Assembly: GCA_002451555.1 (NCBI GenBank) | Contig: DKCU01000146.1 | Coordinates: 1 to 29,102 of the forward strand | Length of the DNA stretch: 29,102 nucleotides | Reading direction: 5' to 3' | From: Candidatus Segatella albertsiae | Lineage (GTDB): Bacteria > Bacteroidota > Bacteroidia > Bacteroidales > Bacteroidaceae | Shown here: positions 7,990 through 15,489 of the stretch, one piece after another | Layout of the letters: each line of letters begins with the position of its first letter | Position numbering within the stretch: position 1 is the stretch's first letter | Notes under the pieces: model-generated | Database searches by the model: none | What the model was told of the DNA's origin: nothing | What the model saw: the letters and a program-made list of their open reading frames with translations, nothing else | Translations under genes and position numbers: made by a program

Positions 7990-8787
7990 CTATTCTCTGT
8001 CTTTAAAAGCCTCTTTGGGGATGAACTGCATCCAAAACTTCCTGCGGTGCTTGTGTTCGTAGCCGTGAGCGGCCATGGGAAGTTGCTTGTGGTTCATCTG
8101 ATAGCAGGTCTTGACTTTGTTGTCAAAAGAAAATGTGACAGCCTCTTCTATTGTCGGCAACTTTAATTCTTTAGGCACTAATGCCCAGAAAATGTCTTCG
8201 TTATACAAAGGACCTGTTTGCGAGTTGTAGAACTCTATCTCTTGTGCATATTTGAGGCATAGGTCTCTGAACACTTTTACCTTCCTAAGGCAGAACCCAC
8301 CGTTTCCGATACGACCAAACATTTGACAGCGAAGATTCTCCTCTTTCGGCTTCAGCCTTATTTTTAATTCTAAATATTGTTTCATCGGAAATAGTGAGTA
8401 AATCTTACGTAATGGCCATGGGGCACCTACATTGTCAATACCCATCTCTAGCCATTTCGGGAGTTCGTCTCTGAATACCCATACGTCCGTTTGGCAGATT
8501 AGCATATATTCATAATCGACAAACATATTGTAAAAGTCTGCCGACATCATCATTTCGTTGTAACCAGCTATGCCTTTAGTCTTGCCGAGCCAAAGGCCGC
8601 TCACTTCTACTTCTCCTATTTGAGGATATTTTTCCTTTAGTTTTTCGATGTTTAAACCTTTGGGTTTTAGAAAAACAGTAGGATATTCTCTGAAGACATG
8701 GAGGTTGTTGTCTAGTGCAAAAGCCTCGTTCTTATATAATTCTCTATATATAGGAATAACGATGATTACTTTTTTGTCAGGTTTCAT
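7990..8787 (-). CDS. DUF5672 family protein, copy B (putative GT-A-like glycosyltransferase)
   Basis: This 265-residue paralogue of the gene at 7052-7852 has the same landmarks: IVIPIYRE, GYNEMMMSADF, QTDVWVF, VGAPWP, GNGGFCLR and NEDIFWALVP. It begins 6 bases after the end of the short COG2865 gene and so belongs to the AAA/COG2865/DUF5672 transcription unit driven from 10852-10901. The divergence from copy A is concentrated after residue 110, where an acceptor site would be expected in a GT-A enzyme, while the N-terminal half is almost unchanged, also at DNA level. This could reflect gene conversion of the 5' half, or selection for a new acceptor. Activity is inferred, not shown. Confidence 0.78.
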   Translation of the reverse strand: MKPDKKVIIVIPIYRELYKNEAFALDNNLHVFREYPTVFLKPKGLNIEKLKEKYPQIGEVEVSGLWLGKTKGIAGYNEMMMSADFYNMFVDYEYMLICQTDVWVFRDELPKWLEMGIDNVGAPWPLRKIYSLFPMKQYLELKIRLKPKEENLRCQMFGRIGNGGFCLRKVKVFRDLCLKYAQEIEFYNSQTGPLYNEDIFWALVPKELKLPTIEEAVTFSFDNKVKTCYQMNHKQLPMAAHGYEHKHRRKFWMQFIPKEAFKDRE

Positions 8788-8793
8788 TTTGTC

Positions 8794-9678
8794 TTATATC
8801 TTTATTTTCCAATAACCATTTTTGTCAGCACCAACTCTTTCGAGTAGTCCGTTCTTTCTTAGCCAACGAATGTGATAGTCTATGGTAGAAATGGTAATGT
8901 CTAATATTTTTGCAATATTTATTCGTGTAATTTGGGGATAGAAGTTTACAAGTAGGAGTATGGATTGTTTGTTCTCTTCTAAACTTACACTATGATTTAC
9001 ACTATGATTTACTCCCAACTTTATTCCCAACTTCTCCTGTTGGTCTTTCAAGTCGGGAATCGTAGTCGTAGTTTCTTGCTTTAATGGAGATTTGTCAGGA
9101 TTATTCTTAAGATAGAAGCAGATGCTAACAATGTTTCTATTGCTTTCGAAAGTCACATCGTTACCTGTAATTTCTTTCCAAGAGAAGAGTTTTCCCATTC
9201 CGAATCCAACGTTTTCCGAGATATTAGCGAATCGGAAGAGCTTCGCAATGGTAGGATTGCGTAAGCTGGAGTAGAAGGTACGAGCCATTTGGTCTGCTTG
9301 CATAGGGAGATTTCCTGCATTCATGAATTCTATCTTGTCAGTAAAGGCATGGATACATGAGCGGATAGGACTGAAATGGTCGGTATGCATGCAAAGGTTT
9401 GCTAAGGCCTCTCGCAGAATGTCCCACTGGCGTTTGTCTTCGACGTTCGCTCCTCGGTAAGAGTCCAGTTTGAAAGGAGTATCTACCAAGGTTCGTAACC
9501 GTCTATATATAATAAGGTATGCTTCCCAGATGTTTTCTTGCTCAGGGATGCGATAGGTGTATCTTGTATAAGCGGCTTCTACTGTAGGGGCTGGAATCTC
9601 GATGTAATCGATACAGAAAGTTGGAACGTATGCTGTTACGTACGGCGTTATCTTCTGGATTAATTCTTCTTTTGTCAT
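8794..9678 (-). CDS. COG2865-type ATP-binding (HATPase) and winged-helix protein lacking the N-terminal AlbA_2 domain
   Basis: This 294-residue protein carries the central and C-terminal parts of the COG2865 family. A lead-in (PTVEAAYTRYTYRIPEQENI, 31-50) precedes the GHKL-like ATPase region with LREALANLCMHTDH (88-101), EFMNAGNLPM (117-126) and ENVGFGMGKLF (155-165). A polar linker with the repeat NHSVNHSV follows, then a winged-helix domain from about 235 with TRINIAKILDITISTIDYHI. Full-length relatives begin with an AlbA_2/Schlafen domain of about 150-200 residues, absent here; the space upstream is taken by the AAA ATPase gene, which ends 5 bases before this ATG. It may be a decayed remnant or a stand-alone sensor-regulator working with that ATPase. 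A start signal and an intact frame argue that it is expressed. Role unknown. Confidence 0.7.
   Translation of the reverse strand: MTKEELIQKITPYVTAYVPTFCIDYIEIPAPTVEAAYTRYTYRIPEQENIWEAYLIIYRRLRTLVDTPFKLDSYRGANVEDKRQWDILREALANLCMHTDHFSPIRSCIHAFTDKIEFMNAGNLPMQADQMARTFYSSLRNPTIAKLFRFANISENVGFGMGKLFSWKEITGNDVTFESNRNIVSICFYLKNNPDKSPLKQETTTTIPDLKDQQEKLGIKLGVNHSVNHSVSLEENKQSILLLVNFYPQITRINIAKILDITISTIDYHIRWLRKNGLLERVGADKNGYWKIKI
8987..9012 (-). repeat. Twice-repeated 12-base unit in the linker of the COG2865 protein
   Basis: The unit ACACTATGATTT occurs twice back to back and codes for the repeated residues NHSV in the linker between the ATPase and winged-helix domains. It is in frame, so changes in copy number would alter linker length only. 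Confidence 0.6.
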
Positions 9679-9683
9679 ATTGC

Positions 9684-10829
9684 TTAAAGGATTGAAATGT
9701 TGCAGTACTCTCGTTTAAACCAAAGCTCGAAGACTGGGTCAACCATCTTGAATCCATCGCCCGATTTTTCGATAAAGTCTCTCTCGACAAGCGTTTTCTT
9801 GTTCTTGGTGATAGTACGTGGGGCACCTAAGCCATATTCTGCAACTACTTGTTGGGCGTTGAAGTGAGTCTCCCCCATACAAACTGCACGTAGAAAAGCT
9901 ATCTGGGAGGCTGGCATACCATCAATGTCGGCAAGAAACATATCTGCATTCGTATCCAAGAGCTTCGTGAGTTGGGTCTGGAATATATCTTCCGTTACTT
10001 CTGTTTCTGTTCGTGTCCAAATGAGAAAGCAGAATTGTTGCATATACCAAGAATGACATTGCATGGTGTCGCAAATTCTTTCAATCATCTCGTCGCTGAT
10101 AGCTTTGCCATAGTTGTAGAAGCTATCATGGATGAATGGCTTCCAATATTCCTTGGCGATTTTCTTCAGTGTCATCATTTGTCCAAACCGATAAAATGGA
10201 TTCTTCGAATTACCAAATATATCCATCATTATGTGGCGTTTGCTTCCGTATAAGCAGTACGTTGTGCTATGCTGCCCCTGCCAGACAGAACGCATGGTTC
10301 CTTCCAGGCGTTTCCAATCGGGGAGGTTTGCCAACTGTTGGAACTCGTCTATGCAAACAATCACATGTATGCCTTTTTCTTTGGCTATCTTTTCTGGAAG
10401 ATTGAGTATTTCTTCCGCACTGTCCTTTAGGGGCTTGAAGTTTAGTTTTACTTCTACGGCATTGACGGGGTCGCTATTGACGGTTAGGCTTGGAGATATG
10501 GATTGTACGAACTTTACGATGTCTGCCCATCTTTTCTCCATGGTAGAAGAAACCCCTTGGAGAATGGCACTTGCAAACTTATTGTAAAATTCTTCTTCTG
10601 AGTATATCTTGAATGCGTCAAGGTAGCATACTCTGACATCTTTTTGTTCTTGTTTCAGTTCTTCCATCGCCGCTTTGACAAGGGAAGACTTCCCCCATCT
10701 TCTTGGGGATATGAGCATCACGTTGATGCCGCCTCCAAGAAAAGTCTTGAGGTCTCTGCGGTCTTCTATCCTGTCGATAAAGTACTCATTTTCCGCAATG
10801 GAACCGTATTCGAATGGTATCTTGTACAT
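9684..10829 (-). CDS. AAA+ ATPase of the archaeal-ATPase (COG1672/STAND-like) group
   Basis: This 381-residue protein starts MYKIPFEYGS. Walker A is ISPRRWGKSS (40-49). Walker B is VIVCIDEFQQ (156-165), followed by a sensor-like GSKRH at 195-199. The C-terminal ~90 residues look like a winged helix (FNAQQVVAEYGL, RTITKNKKTLVERDFI) ending in a motif for an outward-facing strand (VFELWFKREY). It is 5 bases upstream of the COG2865 protein and heads a three-gene unit with it and DUF5672 copy B. Members of this group are abundant in Bacteroidota; none has a clear role, and defence or regulatory functions are proposed by analogy to STAND ATPases. It belongs to the same broad group as the protein at 22191 (shared PRRxGK and IDEFQQ). 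The promoter module with AATTATACCC repeats suggests autoregulation through the winged helix (inference). Confidence 0.82.
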   Translation of the reverse strand: MYKIPFEYGSIAENEYFIDRIEDRRDLKTFLGGGINVMLISPRRWGKSSLVKAAMEELKQEQKDVRVCYLDAFKIYSEEEFYNKFASAILQGVSSTMEKRWADIVKFVQSISPSLTVNSDPVNAVEVKLNFKPLKDSAEEILNLPEKIAKEKGIHVIVCIDEFQQLANLPDWKRLEGTMRSVWQGQHSTTYCLYGSKRHIMMDIFGNSKNPFYRFGQMMTLKKIAKEYWKPFIHDSFYNYGKAISDEMIERICDTMQCHSWYMQQFCFLIWTRTETEVTEDIFQTQLTKLLDTNADMFLADIDGMPASQIAFLRAVCMGETHFNAQQVVAEYGLGAPRTITKNKKTLVERDFIEKSGDGFKMVDPVFELWFKREYCNISIL

Positions 10830-10851
10830 AAGTTAAACCCTTGATTTTCTG

Positions 10852-10901
10852 CAAAGTTACTAAATTATACCCAAAGGAATTATACCCGAAGGTATAATTT
10901 A
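10852..10901 (-). promoter_or_regulatory. Promoter-operator module, copy 2 (before AAA ATPase)
   Basis: The minus-strand box TAACTTTG (10852-10859) lies 22 bases before the ATG. Upstream, AATTATACCC occurs as a direct repeat (10863-10872 and 10878-10887, period 15). The second copy also forms an inverted repeat with GGTATAATT (10891-10899), spacer CGAA. No TTTG is found at the usual -33 distance. It matches 43 of 50 bases with 7913-7962. Confidence 0.65.
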
Positions 10902-10917
10902 ATAAACTTTATCATAA

Positions 10918-11958
10918 CTAAAGTGCCTCCAATGCCGTTTGGATGGCTTTCCTCAAGAAGTAGCCTTGGTTGAGTTTCTCTGCCATCTTGAAGGCGTTTT
11001 GTTTCATCTTAGCCAAGTCTTCTTGTGAAAGGTGGGAAAGGATTGGATCCAATTCTTGCAAGGAACTGATGGTGATGCCAATGCCTTCTTTTTCGATGAT
11101 TGGAGCAACGGCTGCCTCCTTCCATGCGATGACAGGAAGGCCAGCACGGAGGTTGAAGGACACTTTGTGCGGGGAATTCCAACGCAGGTAATTGCCATAG
11201 TCGCCAGAACAGGTGTCCAGCGAGTCTCCGTCCCAAACGAGCCCGAAGTCGGCATCTATGTAAGAGATAAATTCTTCTGATGGCAAGAACCCCCGATAGC
11301 TGACATGTGGATTGTCTTGCAAGCCTTGTAGTCCTTCTTTGTTGCCCACGATGGTGAGATTCCAGGTTTTGAGACTTTTGGTGAGTTCTACCAAGAAGGC
11401 GTTCTTGCGCATACTCAAAGCTCCTGCATAGACAACATTTGTCGCATTTCTTAAGGTGTCCTTGGACGAATGTTCGTTGAAGGAGGTGGAACGGTAGTCG
11501 AACAGTCCCAAGGCTCCAACAGGCTTTTTCATTCCATGCTCCTTGAGCCAAGTCTTCATGTTCTCATTGGATGCGATGATGTAGTCGCTGTGTGACAAAC
11601 GAGAAATCTCCTTTTCGATGGATAGTTTCTTCCTGCGGAATGACCCTAAGTCGTGAATGAGCGACACGGTCTTAGCTCCCTTCATACGAGCGATATTGCA
11701 TAAGAAGGAAAAGTATTTCTTGACGGGGTATTGCAAGAAAAGCACATCGCCTTTTTTGAGTAAGGCGCAAGCTCGGATGATGCCTGCCAAGTCGAGGAAG
11801 AAGGCAAGAATCTTACTGTTGTTGACAGTGCGATGCAAGCCCAGGTTGGTCGCCCCCATTTCTGTGAGCGTGTCCTCGTTGTCAGTCTTTGCCTTGTTAC
11901 CTGCGCTTGTCAGGTTATAGTAATTGCGAGAGATATAACAGAGTCTGTTCTTGTTCAT
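10918..11958 (-). CDS. Gtf3/WbbI-like galactofuranosyl- or glucosyltransferase
   Basis: This 346-residue protein has two Rossmann-like halves, GT-B style. The N-terminal half has LQYPVKKYF and LIHDLGSFRRK. The C-terminal half has NVVYAGALSMRKNAFL, GFLPSEEFISYI and DFGLVWDGDSLDTCSGDYGN, followed by the motif LRWNSPHKVSFNLRAGLPVI (about residues 262-281). This block is characteristic of the Gtf3 and beta-1,6-galactofuranosyltransferase (WbbI-like) group. It likely transfers a sugar, possibly galactofuranose, to a core or O-chain acceptor in the cytoplasm. It follows the GlfT2-like GT2 gene by 61 bases without a visible promoter between, so it is probably the last gene of the lipid A/core operon. 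No glf (UDP-galactopyranose mutase) is present in the window, so Galf use is an inference. Confidence 0.8.
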   Translation of the reverse strand: MNKNRLCYISRNYYNLTSAGNKAKTDNEDTLTEMGATNLGLHRTVNNSKILAFFLDLAGIIRACALLKKGDVLFLQYPVKKYFSFLCNIARMKGAKTVSLIHDLGSFRRKKLSIEKEISRLSHSDYIIASNENMKTWLKEHGMKKPVGALGLFDYRSTSFNEHSSKDTLRNATNVVYAGALSMRKNAFLVELTKSLKTWNLTIVGNKEGLQGLQDNPHVSYRGFLPSEEFISYIDADFGLVWDGDSLDTCSGDYGNYLRWNSPHKVSFNLRAGLPVIAWKEAAVAPIIEKEGIGITISSLQELDPILSHLSQEDLAKMKQNAFKMAEKLNQGYFLRKAIQTALEAL

Positions 11959-12019
11959 TTTGTTTCTCTTTTAGTTTGTTCTCTTATAATAGTTCTTGCT
12001 CATCTTTTGTGGTTGAAGA

Positions 12020-12916
12020 CTATCTCTTTCCGAGTCTTTCATGGATGCCGTCTTGGTAAGCTTTCCATAGGGTAGAGATGTCTTTCATCTGCCAAGCCTT
12101 ACAGAAAGGCATCGTGATGAGGGCTGGAATGATATAGCCCAGAACGCCGATGAGACTGCGAACGTATCTTACTCCCCAATTCTTGCCGTAGTGGTGGTTG
12201 AGGTAGGCTTCATTGCGCACTTGGTAGTATCGTTTCCATTTCTTTTTCTGGTTGCGAGTTGTCCAGTTGTCCTGGCTAAAAAACAAGTGCTTGTCCATCA
12301 GGGCTTCTGGTACATAGAGTAGTTTGAAGCCAGCCAAGTGGGTACGAAGGCAATAGTCGGTATCATCACAGAATATAAACAAGTCTTTATTGGGTAATCC
12401 GATTCGTTCGACAACATCCCTTCGGATAAACGGGCCTTCGAAGTCGGCACCTACTATTTCTGTGGCTTGTTCTATCTGTTGCTTGGACAGCTTTTTGCCA
12501 TGCATGGAGGCAATTGGGTTGGAGAAGTCGTAAGCCTGAAATTCATGTGTGAAGACTTTTCCTTCCAACAGCCTGCGTGGGGACAGGATACCAATGTTGG
12601 GTTCTTGGGTATATGAAAGCAATTTCTCTAGGCAGTCTTTGTGTGGAAAAACGTCATCGTCCATACACCATATCCAGTCGGCACCTTTCTCGTATGCAGT
12701 TTTGATGCCTGTATAGAAACCGCCAGAACCACCTACATTGGCTTGGTGTACAACGTATAGGTCGGTTTGTCCATCAAGCCATTCCGTTGTACCGTCTGTA
12801 CAGCCATTGTCGATGACGATGATTTCGGTCAGTGGCTGGTTGGAGCGTAGAGCTTCAATGCCTTTCTTTAGCAGCTCCAGGCGATTGTATGTAACTACTA
12901 CTGCTATAATTTTCAT
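12020..12916 (-). CDS. Glycosyltransferase family 2, GlfT2-like (galactofuranosyltransferase/rhamnosyltransferase group)
   Basis: This 298-residue GT-A enzyme has VVTYNRLELL near the start, VIDNGCTDGT (34-43), the diagnostic NVGGSGGFYTG (60-70) and a metal-binding DDD at 86-88 in WIWCMDDDVFP. FIFCDDTDYCLRTHLAG in the second half is the acidic catalytic block of the GlfT2-like branch. The last ~60 residues are basic and moderately hydrophobic, fitting peripheral membrane binding. It sits between the LPS-kinase-like gene and the Gtf3-like gene on the same strand with short gaps, so the two transferases probably act in series on one glycan. Whether the sugar is galactofuranose or rhamnose cannot be settled from sequence alone. 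Confidence 0.83.
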   Translation of the reverse strand: MKIIAVVVTYNRLELLKKGIEALRSNQPLTEIIVIDNGCTDGTTEWLDGQTDLYVVHQANVGGSGGFYTGIKTAYEKGADWIWCMDDDVFPHKDCLEKLLSYTQEPNIGILSPRRLLEGKVFTHEFQAYDFSNPIASMHGKKLSKQQIEQATEIVGADFEGPFIRRDVVERIGLPNKDLFIFCDDTDYCLRTHLAGFKLLYVPEALMDKHLFFSQDNWTTRNQKKKWKRYYQVRNEAYLNHHYGKNWGVRYVRSLIGVLGYIIPALITMPFCKAWQMKDISTLWKAYQDGIHERLGKR

Positions 12917-12947
12917 GTTATTTTAATGTCAATAGTCTTTTGTTAAA

Positions 12948-13703
12948 CTATAGTTCGACGGCAAAAGGCACTTGGTGTTTTTGGAGGTAGTGTTCCCAAA
13001 ATGCTTTTCTTCTTTCTAATGTATATCCTACGGCTTTCTCCGTGTTGTAGTTCCTTACTTTGGCGTATTCTTCTGCGAGGAGTTCGGTAAAGTGCTTAGG
13101 ACCCCAAAAACGTTTCAGATTATCCAATCCTTTCTTGACGGAGATTTGCCCGAAATACATACGGTTGATGTCAACTATCGTAAAGTGAAGTCCCTCGTCA
13201 TCCGTCTTCCACAGGATGTTGCCTGGTGTGAAATCTTTGTGCATGATGCCTGCGAGGTGCATCTTTGCGGCATAGTGGGCCAAGGATTTCGCCAATTGCT
13301 CGTATTCTCCTTCTTTTGCATCCTTGATGTCATACAAGGTATGTGGATAGTCGCATTGTATGGTGATGAGATAGGTGTAACCTAATAGGTTCAAGATATT
13401 TTTTTCTTCTATCAAGGCGATTGCTTCGGGGGTGTTGATGCCTTTTCGATTGAGTAAGAATGAGTACTCATAAGCACGTTGTCCTTTGGGAATTCTAAGA
13501 TTCCAAGAATAAATCAGACGGTTGAGGCTCTTGGGTTGGTGAAATCGCTTTACATTGACGAGTGTTCCGTCTGGAGCAGTCAAGACCTTGATGACATTTC
13601 TGAGGTGATATATCTCCTTACCTTCTTGTTCGAAGATATCGGGGATACTCTCAATGAAACTCTTCAAGTATTCGTATTTCTGATTGATTTTAATCTTTCT
13701 CAT
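12948..13703 (-). CDS. Lipopolysaccharide core kinase-like protein (Kdo/WaaP/InaA family)
   Basis: This 251-residue protein has a small protein-kinase-like fold. The ATP-anchoring lysine is likely K52 in NVKRF. The catalytic loop is HKDFTPGNILW (155-165), with D157 as catalytic base and N162 as metal ligand. VDINRM (177-182) stands in the place of the DFG-type metal motif. The family phosphorylates Kdo or heptose of the inner core at the cytoplasmic membrane. Lying between an LpxL-like acyltransferase and two transferases, an inner-core kinase role is the natural reading. It could also be an orphan member with another acceptor, since Bacteroidota inner cores are often short. Confidence 0.8.
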   Translation of the reverse strand: MRKIKINQKYEYLKSFIESIPDIFEQEGKEIYHLRNVIKVLTAPDGTLVNVKRFHQPKSLNRLIYSWNLRIPKGQRAYEYSFLLNRKGINTPEAIALIEEKNILNLLGYTYLITIQCDYPHTLYDIKDAKEGEYEQLAKSLAHYAAKMHLAGIMHKDFTPGNILWKTDDEGLHFTIVDINRMYFGQISVKKGLDNLKRFWGPKHFTELLAEEYAKVRNYNTEKAVGYTLERRKAFWEHYLQKHQVPFAVEL

Positions 13704-13750
13704 TTTTGATGTTCAAATAAGCTATTTACACTTCATCCAAATCAAGAGGT

Positions 13751-15475
13751 TTACACTTCTTCCATTCTCTTCATTTCCCATCCTGCAAATTGGATGATAA
13801 TTTTATGTAAAGTGGTATTTTGGCGCAAGACTTCTATTCTTGGTGCGGCGGCATAGCGGTTGATTTGCTCTACTGCCTCTTGCCATTGAGCTTCTGCCTT
13901 GCTCTCAAAATCCTTGGCTGGCAACATCTTTAGCTCGATGATGTAGCTATGCTTGGTTGGATAGTGAGTCAAGTCTGGCAGGAGGAAGAAGTCACAGTAG
14001 CCATGGTTCAACTCTAGTTCTGGAGCTGTGATGTAATAGTTGCTCAGATAGAGATATGCCATGAAGAATCCTTGGAGATTCCGTTCTGCCTCGATGCCAT
14101 CACGCACAGATGCCACCTCTGCGTATGCTTTCGACATAAATCCGAGCACCTCTTGCCATTTTCCCTCGAAAGCCATGCAAGTCATCATATATCCGAAATC
14201 GTTCAGATTGATGTGGTTGATGTCTTGGTATTGCTCTTGCAGATAGCCATAATATTGGCGACGAACGTTGTTGTTGGGTATTCCAAGTACCAACATGTCG
14301 CCGAAGGAGCCCTTGATGGTAAGCATTCCGTAATAGAATAGCAAGCTTGGAAAGTATTCTGGCTTGACGATGTCACTGGCAGGGAATGTCTCGTAAAGAT
14401 TTGCCACGATGCTTCCTTCTTCCGTAATCTTACGGATGATGCCTTTGCGATTGCCATCCAACTTGTCAAGCTGGAGCAGGCGCTTCATCTTGTTATAGTC
14501 GGTTTTCGTATTCGGGTCTATCATCTGCTTAGGACTTCTTCCATTACTCATGTAGTTGCGGAGATAATATAATACCATGTCGCAGTTGAAGACTCTAACC
14601 TTGCTGCCCAGACATTCTTCGGAGAAACAATAGTTGTCATACCATGGCTTAATTTCTGCTATCATTGCCTCGATGTCGCAGTTGGCTGGTATCTGCCCTG
14701 CGTTACGATAACGGGTGAACATATCTCGTACATCTTCTGTGCTGAATCCCAACATCTTGTCAAACTCTGGCTTGGTGGAGATGTGCCATCCTATATTGAA
14801 ACCGCTGGTTACGTCATCCAAGGTAACTGGGCTTACACCCATCATGAATATTTTGACGAACGAGCCTTTGAACTTCTTGAAGTAGTCGCGGTAGAAGCCG
14901 CTGGCATGGGTCATGGCATGATACACTTCCTCGCCTTGTTCGTTGAGTACAGTATTGGTGAAGTTGTCGTATTCATCAATGATGAGGTAGAGCTTAAAAT
15001 GATTTTCTTTGGCGCATCTTTGGATGATAGCTAACTTGCTGGAAGCTATATCTGTCGAAAGAACTGCTTTACGGATTTCTTCACCATAATATTCTGCGTA
15101 CTTGTTGATAAAGGCATTGAAGCAAATATTGCAATAGGCATTGAATCGCTCCTCTAAGTCGTCAATGTTGCCTCCTACTTGTGAAAAGTCAAGAGGAAGC
15201 ACTTGGTACATACCTTGCTGAGGGGTAGGATGCTGTCCTATCCAAAGCTCGCCGAAAATCTCTTGGAATTGGTCTTTCCTCTTGCAGTCGTAGTATGTTT
15301 CTAGCATACTGAGAAATAGACTCTTGCCAAAACGACGCGGACGTATGAATATCAAGTTGTCGGGCTGGTCTTCCAGCAACGGGATATACATGGTCTTATC
15401 TACGTAATACTGGTTCTCTCTGATGACTCTTTCGAAGTCCGATACACCGTAAGGTACTCTTTTGGGTTCTATCAT
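13751..15475 (-). CDS. AAA-ATPase_like plus C-terminal PD-(D/E)XK (PDDEXK_9/DUF1703) protein
   Basis: This 574-residue protein has the typical opening VPYGVSDFERVIRENQYYVDKT, here spanning residues 7-28. Walker A is RPRRFGKSLF (45-54) and Walker B is LYLIIDEYDNF (162-172). The C-terminal ~90 residues carry GYCDFFLLP, then SYIIELKML (the D...ExK nuclease core near residue 510), then EAQWQEAVEQINRY with the QxxxY helix seen in RecB-like nucleases. The family is present in many copies per genome in Bacteroidota and its role is unknown; a nuclease or defence function is inferred from fold. It is intact and sits 14 bases after the acyltransferase gene inside an envelope operon, so it is presumably co-transcribed. 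This is an odd location for a protein with no known envelope role and could reflect insertion. Confidence 0.87.
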   Translation of the reverse strand: MIEPKRVPYGVSDFERVIRENQYYVDKTMYIPLLEDQPDNLIFIRPRRFGKSLFLSMLETYYDCKRKDQFQEIFGELWIGQHPTPQQGMYQVLPLDFSQVGGNIDDLEERFNAYCNICFNAFINKYAEYYGEEIRKAVLSTDIASSKLAIIQRCAKENHFKLYLIIDEYDNFTNTVLNEQGEEVYHAMTHASGFYRDYFKKFKGSFVKIFMMGVSPVTLDDVTSGFNIGWHISTKPEFDKMLGFSTEDVRDMFTRYRNAGQIPANCDIEAMIAEIKPWYDNYCFSEECLGSKVRVFNCDMVLYYLRNYMSNGRSPKQMIDPNTKTDYNKMKRLLQLDKLDGNRKGIIRKITEEGSIVANLYETFPASDIVKPEYFPSLLFYYGMLTIKGSFGDMLVLGIPNNNVRRQYYGYLQEQYQDINHINLNDFGYMMTCMAFEGKWQEVLGFMSKAYAEVASVRDGIEAERNLQGFFMAYLYLSNYYITAPELELNHGYCDFFLLPDLTHYPTKHSYIIELKMLPAKDFESKAEAQWQEAVEQINRYAAAPRIEVLRQNTTLHKIIIQFAGWEMKRMEEV

Positions 15476-15489
15476 CTTATGCTCCTTTC

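Noticed and set aside
9542..9826. Open frame bridging the AAA and COG2865 genes, considered as a possible missing AlbA_2 domain
   Set aside because: The encoded residues are a frame-shifted shadow of both genes and show no AlbA_2 motif; no frameshift is needed to explain the annotated genes.
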